A stretch of DNA of 64,000 nt, taken from Isoetes taiwanensis. Its lineage: Eukaryota > Streptophyta > Lycopodiopsida > Isoetales > Isoetaceae. The notes below the pieces were generated by a model. It was given only the letters and a program-made list of their open reading frames with translations, did no database searches and was not told where the DNA came from. Both the position numbers and the translations under genes were made by a program. Location: contig JAJEKV010000139.1 of assembly GCA_021234155.1 (NCBI GenBank), positions 454,809 through 518,808 on the forward strand. The letters are read 5' to 3'. The first letter of the stretch is position 1. Each line of letters begins with the position of its first letter. This document shows, piece by piece, positions 43,786 through 54,625 of this stretch.

Positions 43786-45218
43786 TTTCCAATTTACTAA
43801 GCAAAACAAGGTGTTGCGCACGGAGGGTTGCCCTCCATGGCCGGAGAGTGAAGTGGTTTAAGTTGTAGTTGTAGACAATAGAGTGTTTGAATCGAAATTG
43901 CTATTTTAAAACATTCACATTTTGTGAAGGTGATCGTTCGCATTTGCATTACTAAGTTCTGCTTAGGTGTTGAGGTGTTGTTGGAGTAGGATGCAGTTGG
44001 ACATATAGGGTAGAATTACCCTATATTTCCAAAAATTATCCCAAGAAGTCTCTAGATTCTCCAAGATTCCATGAAGGCTTCCCCGAATTCCCTTAGGTTC
44101 TCCAAGATATTATGTATATTCCCATAGATTGACTTAGATTCTCTTAAATTTTATGAGATACCTTTAGGTTCGCTTACATTCTTTTAGATTTTGTAAGATT
44201 TTCTCAAATCCAGAGAAGGATTCGGAATGTGAACTAATAAAGTTGGGTTTGTAGATATATAGGAAAAATCAACTGTAATGTATAAAATGAACAAAAGAAC
44301 ATAGACTGGGAAAAGATTGTACCAACCACTTGCAGAGGCTGTACCAAATGCAGCAAGTCTTTAACATATTCAAGCATCAAACCCTAAGATGGCAATCATG
44401 GACCAAGATACTCATAACAATACGACGGCTGTATGAAGCAAAGCCTATAGTAATTTTGTCGTCTTGTGTCCATAATTGATTTACGCGAATTGAATGCATA
44501 CAGAGCTGATGGACGAGGAACGACAAAAAAAAACAATGAAGAAAAGGAAATGGTCCCAGCCATGTGCTATGATGGGACGGCATAGCACGAAAGAAAAAAC
44601 ATGAATTCAGAATGTTTCTGCACCATCTTTCATTAATCCAACTATAACAGGACGGGAATTCTTGTGATGAATATTTGAAACAGATTGAATCAACAAGAAA
44701 TCTGCGAAAGAGGCAGAAAATTATCCGTGACCTTCTCCATCTCCGTGGCTCCGTGACCATTTTTGGCCGAATTTCTGATTTTCCTGGCCTTAGATTTGTA
44801 AAACTAGACATCTATGTATTCAAGAAAACAATTTGGGCAGTATCTCCAATCTACTATAACTATGCCTCCTTGGTTACTCGTTTCTCAAGAAATGTTATCT
44901 CACAAACTGATCAGAGAAGTCAAGGAGGCGATAACCCTTTATCACAGCTCCATATTGAAGAACATAAGATCCTGCTGAAGAAATGTTAGAATGAGGCAGC
45001 ATCTTGATTGCCCTGTATGCCATGTGAGCTGCATGTTACCAGGCATAAGGGCCTAATGGTGGCACAACAGTATGTTTCATACTTTCATTTAGAATGGAAA
45101 ACATTTAGTGCCTGATATGTTGTGCGCGTATAATAAGTAGAGTTAACAAAAGAAATAATGTCCTTAATCATAGCATTTAAACAATTATGAATAAGAAGAA
45201 AAGAGAAAAGAAAAAAAC
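43786..45218. other. No gene recognised
   Basis: At 44030-44215 a degenerate repeat of TTAGATTCTC-like phrases is visible. ORFs at 44377-44811 (minus) and 44675-44989 (plus) overlap and lack motifs. The missing downstream exons of the receptor-like kinase fragment should lie here but could not be recognised. Confidence 0.4.
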
Positions 45219-45840
45219 CTTTTTAGCACACTTGACAACAAGAAGGGTACCATCTAGAAGTTTTCCCTTGTAAAGTACTCCAAAACCGTCATGTCCAATT
45301 ATATTACTCTCCGCGAAATTTTGGGTAGCTTTAGTCAGCTGAGAAATGGAGTAGGGGACTCCTGAATTCGTTGTAAGAACTTCGTGGAAGAGCTGCCAGA
45401 AAATATCATCTCAGCTATAAAAGTTTATTAAGCGTACTATCATCCACATTGAGAAGGCAAACTTTCTTATCCTTTTTTTATAGCTTTCAATAAACAATCC
45501 TATTCGATGTATTCTCCCAATGCTATGGAACGTTTTCTTAGTTGGTAAATGAATACATATAAAGAACAGTTTTGAATGTTAACTGTCTCCTATAAAAAAA
45601 AAAGAATTTGTAAACATACAGTGTTTGTTCGTGGGTATGGATTTGGATACCATTCGAAATTAATTGGAAACTAACCAATTCTAGCCTAGATTTCCTAATA
45701 CATGCATACCAGAAATTAGAAACACGAATAAACTTACACTTTGATCCGAAAGACTCCCCACCCTTTTTTCTAGCTGGGAAGCATGGAAACATGATTACAC
45801 AAGCTAGCAAAGCCAATCCTCCACCAAATTCTGTCTTCAT
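45219..45840 (-). CDS. Receptor-like kinase, first two exons (gene fragment)
   Basis: Exon 1 (45840-45738) encodes MKTEFGGGLALLACVIMFPC then ARKKGGESFGSK, a short hydrophobic segment followed by basic residues, as in a membrane anchor with a positive inside. The donor GTAAGT and the acceptor GAG at 45410 join in phase to exon 2 (45409-45219). This has WQLFHEVLTTNSGVPYSISQ, LTKATQNFAESNIIGHDGFG (glycine loop) and VLYKGKLLDGTLLVVKCAKK, the subdomain I-II of plant receptor-like and receptor-like cytoplasmic kinases, with the catalytic Lys in VVKCAKK. A donor AAG/GTTTTT follows. The rest of the kinase domain was not found downstream, so this may be a broken copy or may have a long next intron. 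Confidence 0.62.
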
Positions 45841-47358
45841 GATGATGTATATGGTTATTTATGGGCAATGGCTTGAATCAGTTCACACTCGAAGGATTTG
45901 ATAGACGAGGAAATGGCAAGAGGGGCCAAAATCCTACGACAGAATTGCTGGAAATTGTAAACTAGAAGCTATAGGAAAAATTCTGGTATGCCATGCCATA
46001 ACCTAGGCCTGTCGGATCTGCTGCTCGCCGGACACTGCCAGCTCCAAGGCCGGGTGCTAGTCAGCATCTCTTTCAGCGGAAAAGAGACGGTAAAAATGAA
46101 ATTGCTATAAAATTCTGTGGACACAGCAGCTAATACCTAAGACTTATGCAGGGCACTGTTGTAGTAGATAAGTCAGATGATCAAGATACTACAGACCTGC
46201 ACAAATGTGTCTCCTTTGTGGAGGAAAACTTCAGAAAGGTGGGTAGTAACTTATATCTAGGGTGATAGTCTAATACCAAAACATGAAAGAGTGTGCAGCT
46301 CAATGTAACTGTTTTAGGAGCATTTGGTGGAAGGCTTGCTCATGAAATGGCAAACCTCAACGTTTTGCACTGTTTTCCCAATCTTCGTATCGTACTTGTC
46401 AATGATGAAAATTTGGTTATGTTCATGAGATAATTATGGTCCACATTGTGGCATTATGCCTATTGGTACTCCTTCAACAAGCACCACAACCACAGGACTC
46501 CGCTGGAATTTAAGTAAGATATTTCCTATTTATCTGCATGAGACATTTACAAGCTGGTGCTCACTAGTTTGCATTTTATGACAGATAAAACTGCCATGTC
46601 TTTTGGATCCCTTATTAGTACATCTACTATTTTGGATGCACAGAGGGTGACAATAACTTCTGATGCAGACTTACTTTGGACAACAGAACTGAAACGTTTT
46701 AAAATGTAAAGGCTCTCTTTATTGGGTTTGACCTGTATAATTCATGGCATCGACAACTACCAACTTCCTCACAAGTGAGATGCACCTTTGATCTAATTTT
46801 TCCAGAGTGATGCCAATCGATCCAAAAATTTTGAATCGTTAACCTAATCTAAATACCAACGAAAAATTTTGAATCGTTAACCTAATCTAAATACCAACGA
46901 AATTGGGCCATCGGTTGTATATGTTAATAATTCTTATTCCTGTTGCTGCAAGTTAAAAAATTAAAACAACATGGATATCTTTTTTGCCCTTCGCTTTATC
47001 TATAACATAATCTGGTTGCACTTTTACCTCCGCCAATGCACGTTTGAATAGATCCCTTTTTGTTGCTGATTGTAAATGTCTAAATGGTTTTTTAATTGAC
47101 CTGAGTATTGCCATGTTCACCTTGCCATGCTCTTTGGTGTGGCAAATAAAAGGCATAATAGCACCGCCATTTTTAACATAAATACAATTCGGATACAATA
47201 TAGGAGAAAAACAATTCGGATATAATATAGGAGAAATTGCTTAGCCTTGGCTACTGGTTTTATGTAGGACCCGACAAAACTTGCAGAGATGTAGGATAAC
47301 AGATTAATAAGTTAACCATTCAGGGCCACATCAAAGCCAAAAACTCATACGGAGACAA
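45841..47358. other. No gene; small tandem repeats
   Basis: A 38-bp unit is exactly doubled at 46824-46861 and 46862-46899 (AAAAATTTTGAATCGTTAAC...). A unit of 27-28 bp (ACAATTCGGATACAATATAG) is doubled at 47183-47236. At 46145-46235 an acceptor- and donor-bounded frame (GTVVVDKSDDQDTTDLHKCV) may be a stray exon. A minus ORF at 46953-47198 (LRSIKKPFRHLQSATKRDLF) is protein-like but not recognised. Confidence 0.4.
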
Positions 47359-49560
47359 CTACCCCTTCTTACTCCGACGACTAGCTTCCAACTCTACAAC
47401 CTTAACGTAGAAATCTGGAGAAAGCATGTCTTTGATGTCTGTCCCCCACTCAATGCTAGCTTCATAAATTGCTGAGCACTCTTACAGAATTTGCAAGTCT
47501 ACATATTTTTTCTCTTACTTCTAAAGGAACCATGGTCTGAGCTAAAGGAAGATTACCCTTGCCAATAATTGGATGATCAGCATATTTTGTTGCCTGATGC
47601 TCCTCGTGGGTCTTACTAAGGAGATCCGACTGTTCTGACTCAGTTGAAGATGGCATGAAAATCCATACATAGCCATTGCAACCAAAGATAACACCAACTC
47701 CGTACTGATCTAGGCAATGAAAATGCTGACTCAGGCGTTTAATCAAGTATGCAGGAACTTTGACTAGCTGCCCCTTCTCCAGCTGCATATCACCAGAAAA
47801 AAAATCCATAAATCAAGAGCAAAATTACTGGAAATGAAAAAAATTGCAACCTTTCCATATTTGAGGCTTCGAGTGTGTAGATTAACTGTCCCTTCTTGAT
47901 GTACATCCTGCACCTCAGACTGCACAAAATGCAGAAAGCTTAGTGATTGTTTCAAAAAGAACAAACATGATCAGTCAAACAGTGAGTCCTTACACTTATA
48001 AGATCATCTTCTTCATAAAGAAGTCGCATGTTCAGTTCATCTACAGCAGTACGCCGCCTCTATAAGGAGCATAATAAAAAGATCTGCATGAGATATGACA
48101 ATATAAAAGACAAAATGAGAAATCAACTCAACCTGAATACCTCCTGGCAAGTTGACAGCCGACAACATCAGCTGTGCATCATGCTTTGAATTAATGTCCA
48201 CTTTCCACCTTTTCTGCCCAACCTGCATTTGACAAAGTCTGGTACTGTTACAACTTCTAAACAATATGGATGAATTTGGTGTTTCTTTTCACTGATCTTT
48301 TATGTTACCAGAGTGCCTAGCATATATAATTTTCTTTCAAAGGTAGGGAGTGGACCTTGCACATTTTAGGATCAATGCTTGCCAGCTACAACATAATGGT
48401 GACAAATTGTGACAATGAAAAATCATTAACCCAAAATGTGGGTGCCACTGGACGACTGTTGACTTGGTTACTATGAAGATTGTTTCTACCATCTTGACAT
48501 CAAGATGAACCATGCGTTCCCTTGATAGAAGAATTCTGAAAATTCGGAAGCCCTCTACCTCGTCCCAATAATATCTTGGTGTCTAGCTTCAACCAAGCGG
48601 TGGGCTTAAACTGCACTAACCATCCACACTTGGCAAAACAATAACCCAACTAAACAGATAATTCAACTAAACAGATTACTGATTCTCTCTATTTATAAGA
48701 CTTTGCAAGCAATACCTCAGTTATACGACCAATAACAACATCCCCATCTGAAATGGAGAGGTGAGAAGCATTATATCTGAAAGTTCTAGCAAATGGGTAC
48801 AGAATATGAGCATAACTACATGCACATTTACTTTAGCTTGAAATTGAACAAAAAATGTTTTCTGCATCTGGAGCTAAAAACAGACAATCAAAAAATTACA
48901 TATGGGCATATTTTTTCTATTATTTCAACTACAGCTGCATGCAAAACTATTGGATGAGGTGAAGCTGGGTCTCATGGCTGTATTGCCGGATTCGTCTCCC
49001 ATTCTTTTATTTTATACACCGAAAAAAGATGAAGAATCTATATCTCAGATATTAATATACCACCACAAATTTGACAACGCTTTGAGCAAAAAGGACTTCA
49101 GAATAGGTCACTATAAATTTGACAATCTACACACCTTCGTTACTATTCTTGCCCGCTTCCATGTCATGTAGGCATCTCGACTTTGAAGCATAACTCACCT
49201 TCTAAAAAGAAAAGGCAACGCATACTTCCAGATAGCTAGAAAGCATTTAGCAAATTGACCTGCTGCATGAAAATAGGCATGCCGAATTGTGTTAGCATTC
49301 GATCAACTTATTCACTCTCTCGACTACTCCGCATAACGTTGCTAAGAGTTGTCTGTCCACTACATGTGTTCCATGTCCCCTGTATAAATCAATCATCCAA
49401 CTTGTTGCAGGAAAATGACAGATGAATTCGTAGCCATGAGAATCGTGAAATAACTTACTTGAGGTATCCAGCTTCTTGATCCCCAGGAATTGTATCACCA
49501 ACAGTGACTCTAACTGTTGGTAAGAGCCTAGGAATGGCCGATCTGCACTTGAAAATTGCT
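47359..49560 (-). CDS. RRP4: Exosome complex cap subunit RRP4 (EXOSC2)
   Basis: RRP4 is an S1/KH RNA-binding cap protein of the RNA exosome, which feeds RNA into the complex. Minus-strand exons read RVTVGDTIPGDQEAGYLK (ending 49459), GHGTHVVDRQLLATLCGVVE and RVNK (from 49379), DGDVVIGRITE (ending 48716), VGQKRWKVDINSKHDAQLML (48222-48133), RRRTAVDELNMRLLYEEDDL (48059-47994), SEVQDVHQEGTVNLHTRSLK (47919-47851) and the KH exon (47782-47462, QHFHCLDQYGVGVIFGCNGY). Phases agree for the last five junctions. Two oddities: the segment after VNK that should read like YVRALRTRY is not clearly encoded, and the end is damaged. A stop follows RVLSNL, while the conserved tail AIYEASIEWGTDIKDML lies in another frame (to 47359), as if about 30 bp were lost. 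The first exon and start codon are not resolved. Confidence 0.78.
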
Positions 49561-49809
49561 GTCGTTGCTTCATACTACCGGAAAGAAGCTCCAAAGAGTG
49601 GCTATGGCGATGAACGGGCAAAAACCAGAGGATGAACAGGCAAAAACTTAGAGAAAAACAGGGCATAAAAAATAAACAAGGTGCGCCATAGCCACGCTTG
49701 CGAAGGAATGGGCTGGATGACCGAGCACTTACAGGCACCAGCCAGTTTTTAGCAGTCACCAGTATATGCTAGGCATATGCCGGCATATACCTGGATATGC
49801 CCACATACC

Positions 49810-49835
49810 CACATAAACGAGGGTTTGCCCCCCTA
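49810..49835. repeat. Palindromic hAT-like terminal motif, copy 2
   Basis: AGGGTTTGCCCCCCTAGGGG followed by CAACCC is nearly the same as 7211-7236. It lies 440 bp upstream of the hAT transposase start and may be the 5' end of that element. The matching 3' end was not found. Confidence 0.45.
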
Positions 49836-50248
49836 GGGGCAACCCAAAAAATGTTTGCGCCTCTGTTTGGGCTGTTTTGTGGCACTATTAATAGTATATA
49901 TAAGAAAAACGTGATTAGCCCTAGAATTCACCTCAAACGTTGACTGTCAGGTTGAGTCAAAATACTCCTTGGGAAACGATTTACCTTTGAGGTGTCGTTT
50001 TTCGTGTCACGAGCCTGATGTTGGATACTGGAATATGAGTTTACTCCGTCCCAGTAGTTTCCAGCCTTGGGTTCGCATCTGCTTCCATAGAATATCCTAT
50101 AGGGTCCCGTCCAACCCCCCTTGATTCTCGTACGGAACGTCGACATAACATATGCATTGTGAGCTTGCTTCTTTGCATATATACATCTTCCTTTAGTTCG
50201 TGTAATCAAAGAGTCAGATTAACAGACATTGTCAGCGAGGTCCGAGCA

Positions 50249-51019
50249 ATGGCTACTGGTCACGCATCTACCTCTGGAGGTGCAGGCAGCAGTCATGCAT
50301 CCACCTCTAGAGGTGTGAGGACTACGCGTGCCCGTGGCAGGGCCACGGGAACTGCACCCCGTCCACGTGGTCGCATTACTGGAGTTGCGGGTCGGAAAAG
50401 AGGTCCAGAATGGGATTTTATGAAAGAGTTTGGCATAAATGAGTGGGAATGTGTGTTTTGTGGATACTCATCGGTAAATGGTTCTGCAACAAGAATCCGA
50501 GCTCACATCTTACGTGAACGAGACGTCGGTGTCGCGACTTGTACTGCATCTGCTGACTTGCGAAAGGATGCCATTGAAAGACTGTCTCGACTGGATGTGA
50601 TACGCAAAACGAAGAATAATATGAGAAAAAGACGAGTTATGGATACTCAACAGCAGTGCCGGGTAGGAGAAGACGAAGATAACTATACCACCCCCCCTGT
50701 TGGGACAGCATACCAATCAGAGGGTGGACTAGGATCAATAGGTATAAGCACGGGAGAGCAGAGAATGATAGAGACAATTGAAATAGTGGAAAGACAGACG
50801 AAGCAACAGAGGGTTGATCATTGCTTAACATCAGAGCAACTGAAGAAGACGCAATTGAATTTTGTAGAGGCATTTTTATATGCCGGGTTGTCTCCACATA
50901 TTTTGGAGCACAAAGCAATGAAAGAAGCCGTCCAAGAAGTTGCCAAAGCAGGGCCGGGTTTTAGGTTGCCTTCATACAAGCATGCCAACAATAAAATGGT
51001 TGATGAAATACACACGTGA
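50249..51019 (+). pseudogene. hAT transposase, BED zinc-finger N-terminal half
   Basis: The ATG at 50249 opens MATGHASTSGGAGSSHASTS and an Arg/Gly-rich stretch (TTRARGRATGTAPRPRGR). A BED finger follows: WECVFCGYSSVNGSATRIRA then HIL and VATC, giving the C-C-H-C pattern that binds transposon ends. Then come a basic linker, VDHCLTSEQLKKTQLNFVEA and FRLPSYKHANNKMVDEIHT, the block that precedes DUF659 in plant hAT proteins. The frame ends at 51019, where the next 300 or more residues (DUF659 and most of the DDE core) are missing. Confidence 0.75.
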
Positions 51020-51593
51020 TGGCCCCAAGTACAAGCTTTTTCATTGCGAGTTAACTGAATACCAGAACCTGAGTGGAAGGTGGGCAGATGAAGAGCTTCA
51101 CGACGCACTGGAGAGTCATAAGAAGGAACCAAATATGGAATCTTATGCATGGTGGCAAGCCCACGGGCAAGTTACTGATACCTTGCAGGCAATTGCAATG
51201 ACTATCCTCTCCTTGGTATCTTCCAATAGTGCAAGTGAGAGGAATTGGAGTGCCTATAAGTATATACACAGTGTCACCCGCAATCGCTTGCTACATAAGA
51301 AGGCAGACAAACTTGTATACAACTTCTCAAACTGGCGGCTATTGAATCGCAACAGTGGTACATCCGCAATCGATAAGCTACAGTTTCCTTTCATGGATGC
51401 AGATTCCGAAGTGGAAGAGGACAGCTTCGAAGACAGTGAGGACGAGCTGCTTGCAATAAATGCTGCAAACCATGTTGACGAAGACATTCAGCGTACCCAC
51501 TTCGTTGATGACGAAGATGATATAGGCCAAGCCATATTCTCAGACGAGTCAGCCGACAGCGAAGATACCGAGGAGTCCGAGCAATCCAGTTGA
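51020..51593 (+). pseudogene. hAT transposase, C-terminal dimerisation (hATC) half
   Basis: In a different frame from the BED half, the sequence resumes with KYKLFHCELTEYQNLSGRW and gives the hATC block LQAIAMTILSLVSSNSASER, NWSAYKYIHSVTRNRLLHKK and ADKLVYNFSNWRLLNRN. This is the conserved dimerisation domain at the end of hAT transposases. A very acidic tail (EVEEDSFEDSEDELL) ends at 51593. A downstream basic ORF (51598-51786) may be former tail sequence. The join to the BED half marks an internal deletion, as in non-autonomous derivatives. Confidence 0.75.
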
Positions 51594-51839
51594 GGATTTG
51601 ACTGGCCTACGTGATCCATCGGACTCTCCTTCGCGCTTTACCTTGACAAACAAAGAACGTGCTAGAAGAAACATGTCTCGAGGACGTTGCACCAAGGGAA
51701 AGGGTCATCGGAGGTTGAACCTAGGTCACCAGGCAGAAGAGGATGGAACTCCGAATGATGAAACTGATGAGGAAGGTGCTGCCTAGAAAGATGATGTGAT
51801 GAGTATCTTTAGTCTATTGTAACCGTTCATGAGGTGGCA

Positions 51840-51945
51840 CTATTAATAAAAAGTAAAGTTTTTTGTTATAAGTTTTTGTCTTCTATATGTTTCGTTCATG
51901 TATGATATGATGGGTTCATTCTATGTTTCTTTCATGCGTACGCCA
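51840..51945. other. 3' flank of the hAT relic
   Basis: A short AT-rich stretch between the hAT relic and the first foldback. No TIR was recognised. Confidence 0.3.
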
Positions 51946-52100
51946 GATTGGCATTTGAATGCTATCAGGATCGTATACTCTGTACTCCATTCCTTTGGGT
52001 GACACATGCCCTACATACCTAATGGGTTTACATGGCAGGTGTCGCCCAAATGAATGGAGGTACAGATACACAATCCCGATGGCATTCAAACGCATGCCAA
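51946..52100. repeat. Foldback hairpin, copy 1
   Basis: The left arm GATTGGCATTTGAATGCTAT ... TCCATTCCTTTGGGTGACAC pairs with the right arm GTGTCGCCCAAATGAATGGA ... GATGGCATTCAAACGCATGC. The arms are about 70 bp with a small loop near 52020. It is related to 52182-52404 at roughly 80-85%. Confidence 0.75.
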
Positions 52101-52181
52101 GGGGTCAAGCAACCACGAACCAGTTGAGACGAGTCTGATCTTGAAGAGGGTTCACAAGATACATGATCCACATCGTCCCAC

Positions 52182-52404
52182 CCAATGGATAGGTAAGGCA
52201 TAACTCCGGTACGCCAAATTGGGATTTGAATGCCATCAGGACCTATAATCTGTACTCTATTCCTTTGGGTGGCACATGCTCTGAATACCAAATGGGCTTA
52301 CATGGCAGGTGCCACCCAAAGGAATGGAGGTACAAATTATCGGTCCTGATGGCATTCAAATGCCGATTTGGCGTACCGGAGTTACGCCAGACCTATCCAA
52401 TGGA
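52182..52404. repeat. Foldback hairpin, copy 2, arms about 108 bp
   Basis: A near-perfect palindrome from CCAATGGATAGGTAAGGCAT through CCGGTACGCCAAATT, TTTGAATGCCATCAGGACC and CCTTTGGGTGGCACATGC to its inverse. The outer ends are CCAATGGATAGG and CCTATCCAATGG, and the loop is only a few bases at about 52293. Transcription would give a long, well-paired RNA hairpin. It resembles a foldback MITE; an inverted-repeat small-RNA source is possible. Confidence 0.8.
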
Positions 52405-52428
52405 TTGGACGATATTAAGCCACAGAAT

Positions 52429-53760
52429 CTCTAATGAACCCACAGAATAGCAAGCAACCACCAGGCCTATATTATCCGTGGCCACAATAATAGAGTACTC
52501 AAAAACCTTGTTACCTCCGTCCTTATACAATCCACCACGACTCCGAAGGGGACGCGTCCTCTAATTTCAAGTCATAGTGATGCTCAAGGTCCTCCATCAA
52601 TAGCAGGAGTTAGGATGTTCCATGATTTGGTGCCTAACAGCCGCTATATAGATGGACAATGCCCAGGCACCACTTTGGCTTGAAATTAGGATATGCTCTC
52701 ACCTCTGACGTCATAGCAACTTGCATAAGAGAACTTTTACCTCTAGAACGAACGATTTTTGCTCTGGCTCCCATTTTGAGTCTCTTTGTGTAATATAACC
52801 TAGCATAGTAACTAAGCTACATTGACACAGAGAGACTACAAAAGAGAGTCAGAGCAAAGCTCGCTCTTTCTAAAGAAGGTAACAAGAATTTCGAGAAGTC
52901 TATATTGTTTGCCACGGAGAATATCAGGCCTGGTGAGTTGACAACCATTCAAGAGGGTCACGGTCTAGGCTTACTCTCTTTTCGATTATCCTGTTTGTAT
53001 ATATCTAAAGTGCCCCCTAAAATGAGCGAGCGATCTCATCCTAGGGGGCACTTTAGATACAACAAACAGGACAAAGAAAAGAGACTAAGCCAGGATGAAA
53101 GAGATGACAGTTAGTCCTGAGTGCAAGCATCGAGACTTCCCAACCCTTGCTTTCACCCCTCTTTGGACAATGGAACTTAGCATGTAGAAAGATTGGGAAG
53201 TCTCAATGCTTGAACTCATCAATCACTAACATCTAATGAACCCACAGAATCGCAAGCAATCACTAGGCTTATATCATCCCTGGCCACAATAAAAATAGAG
53301 TACCCAAAAACCTTGTTACCTCCTCTAGAACGAACGATTTTTGCTCCAGATCCCATTTGGGGCGTCTTTGTATAATATAACCTAGCAAAGTAACTAAGCT
53401 ACATTGACACAGAGACACCCCAAAAGAGAGCCAGAGCAAAGCTCGCTCTTTCTAAAGGGAGTAACAAGAATTTCGAGAAGTCTATATTGTTTGCCACGGA
53501 GAATATAAAGCCTGGTGAGCTGACAAGCATTCAAGAGGGTCGCGCTCTAGGCTTACTCCCTTTTCGAGTTTCCTGCTTGATGTATCTAATTCGCCATCTA
53601 AAATGAGTGAGCGACCTCATCCTAGGGGGCAAATTAGATACATCAAACAGGACAAACAAAAGAGACTAAGCCAGGGTGAAAGATTGGGAAGTATGCTTTT
53701 ACTCGTCAATCACATGATGAGTGATGAACCCATCCATGCTTCGACCGCTAATCCCAATGG
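52429..53760. repeat. Two tandem units, each with two hairpins
   Basis: A unit starting TCTAATGAACCCACAGAATA (52430) recurs from 53232 (CATCTAATGAACCCACAGAAT). Both contain a first hairpin (CTAGAACGAACGATTTTTGC paired with GAGCAAAGCTCGCTCTTTCT), the phrase AAGTCTATATTGTTTGCCAC, and a second, tighter hairpin. In copy 1 the second hairpin has arms 52968-53026 and 53033-53090 around GTGCCCCCTA...TAGGGGGCAC; in copy 2 it has arms about 53550-53605 and 53616-53672. Copy 1 has about 210 extra bp (52525-52735). Similarity outside gaps is about 88-90%. No convincing ORF. Confidence 0.75.
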
Positions 53761-54079
53761 AATCTGTCCCTCTACGTCAGACCCTTCTTTGCAGTGGTCA
53801 CCATGATTTTATCTGTCATGTTGCTCAAAGGAAAGAAGGCCTGACCAGAGGTCCAGATGTCAAAGGCATTATTGGTCCTTTTCGATTTTCCTGTTTGACA
53901 AGAATCTAAAGGTTTATTTGAAATAACGTCATTATACCTTATTATCCATTCACAAAATGATACAGGTCAAAATTTAATCTGTCTCAAAAATTAATGTCTC
54001 ATTTTCATTGGTCATTTGGATCAACCCAATCACCCTGCGGCCCTGGAGGTGGTGGTAGGAACTGGTTAATGTCAGGCAC

Positions 54080-54482
54080 TGTTACGAACCAAAATTTTAG
54101 TACCAAAAATTTCGATTTGTATTCACATCAACCATTATTAAGGAAATTCCATTTCCTTACCTAAGGAATTTATGGGTGCACATAAGTATCGCATTTGCAA
54201 CAAAAGGAGCAGTGAACCATATGGGAGCAAATTGGCATCCACATAACCGGGCGCCACCCCCAAGAATATTCCCACTCACTGGGGCATTCTCTGGCTCCGA
54301 ATCAGGCCACTAGAATTTCCGCAACATTACCTTAGCTAATGTCGCTCTAATCAGAAATTCTAAGTAACCTACACCCTAGTCTAAATTGTCTAGTACACTT
54401 CACATTTAGACTAGGCCATGCGACCACAATGACATGCATGTCAATATTTACAAAAATGGTCTGACAATATTTGGGCATAACA
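54080..54482 (-). mobile_element. LTR of a Ty3/gypsy element
   Basis: On the minus strand this 403-bp block starts TGTTATGCCC and ends GGTTCGTAACA, the TG...CA form of an LTR. Directly 5' of it is a purine tract (AATCCCAGGGGGGGAG), typical of the polypurine primer, and before that the end of a chromodomain pol frame. Only one LTR is found in the window, so an age from LTR divergence cannot be given. The element is fragmentary. Confidence 0.72.
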
Positions 54483-54625
54483 TTACTCCCCCCCTGGGAT
54501 TCTTGTCCTCAAGAATCGGCTCCAGACCATTGAGCCATAACATCCGGATATTGAGTCATGAAACGACGACTCTCCCACGTCGCCTCTGAGACAGGTCTAT
54601 GTTTCCACTTCACCAGAAATTCCAT
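54483..54625 (-). mobile_element. Ty3/gypsy chromodomain remnant
   Basis: The minus strand encodes MEFLVKWKHRPVSEATWESR, the chromodomain core found at the end of integrase in plant chromoviruses, then a short tail before the polypurine tract and LTR. The remaining gag, protease, reverse transcriptase and integrase are absent from the window. A fossil fragment. Confidence 0.7.

Noticed and set aside
46953-47198. Minus ORF with LRSIKKPFRHLQSATKRDLF
   Set aside because: Protein-like in part, but no start, splice signals or family could be supported; left as a note in the gene-less stretch.
49879-51848. 15-bp direct repeat GTGGCACTATTAATA on both sides of the hAT frame
   Set aside because: hAT elements make 8-bp duplications, and a 15-bp match is expected about once or twice by chance in a window this size.
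51946-53760. CRISPR-like array
   Set aside because: The repeats are hairpins and long tandem units, not short regular repeats with unique spacers, and the genome is eukaryotic.
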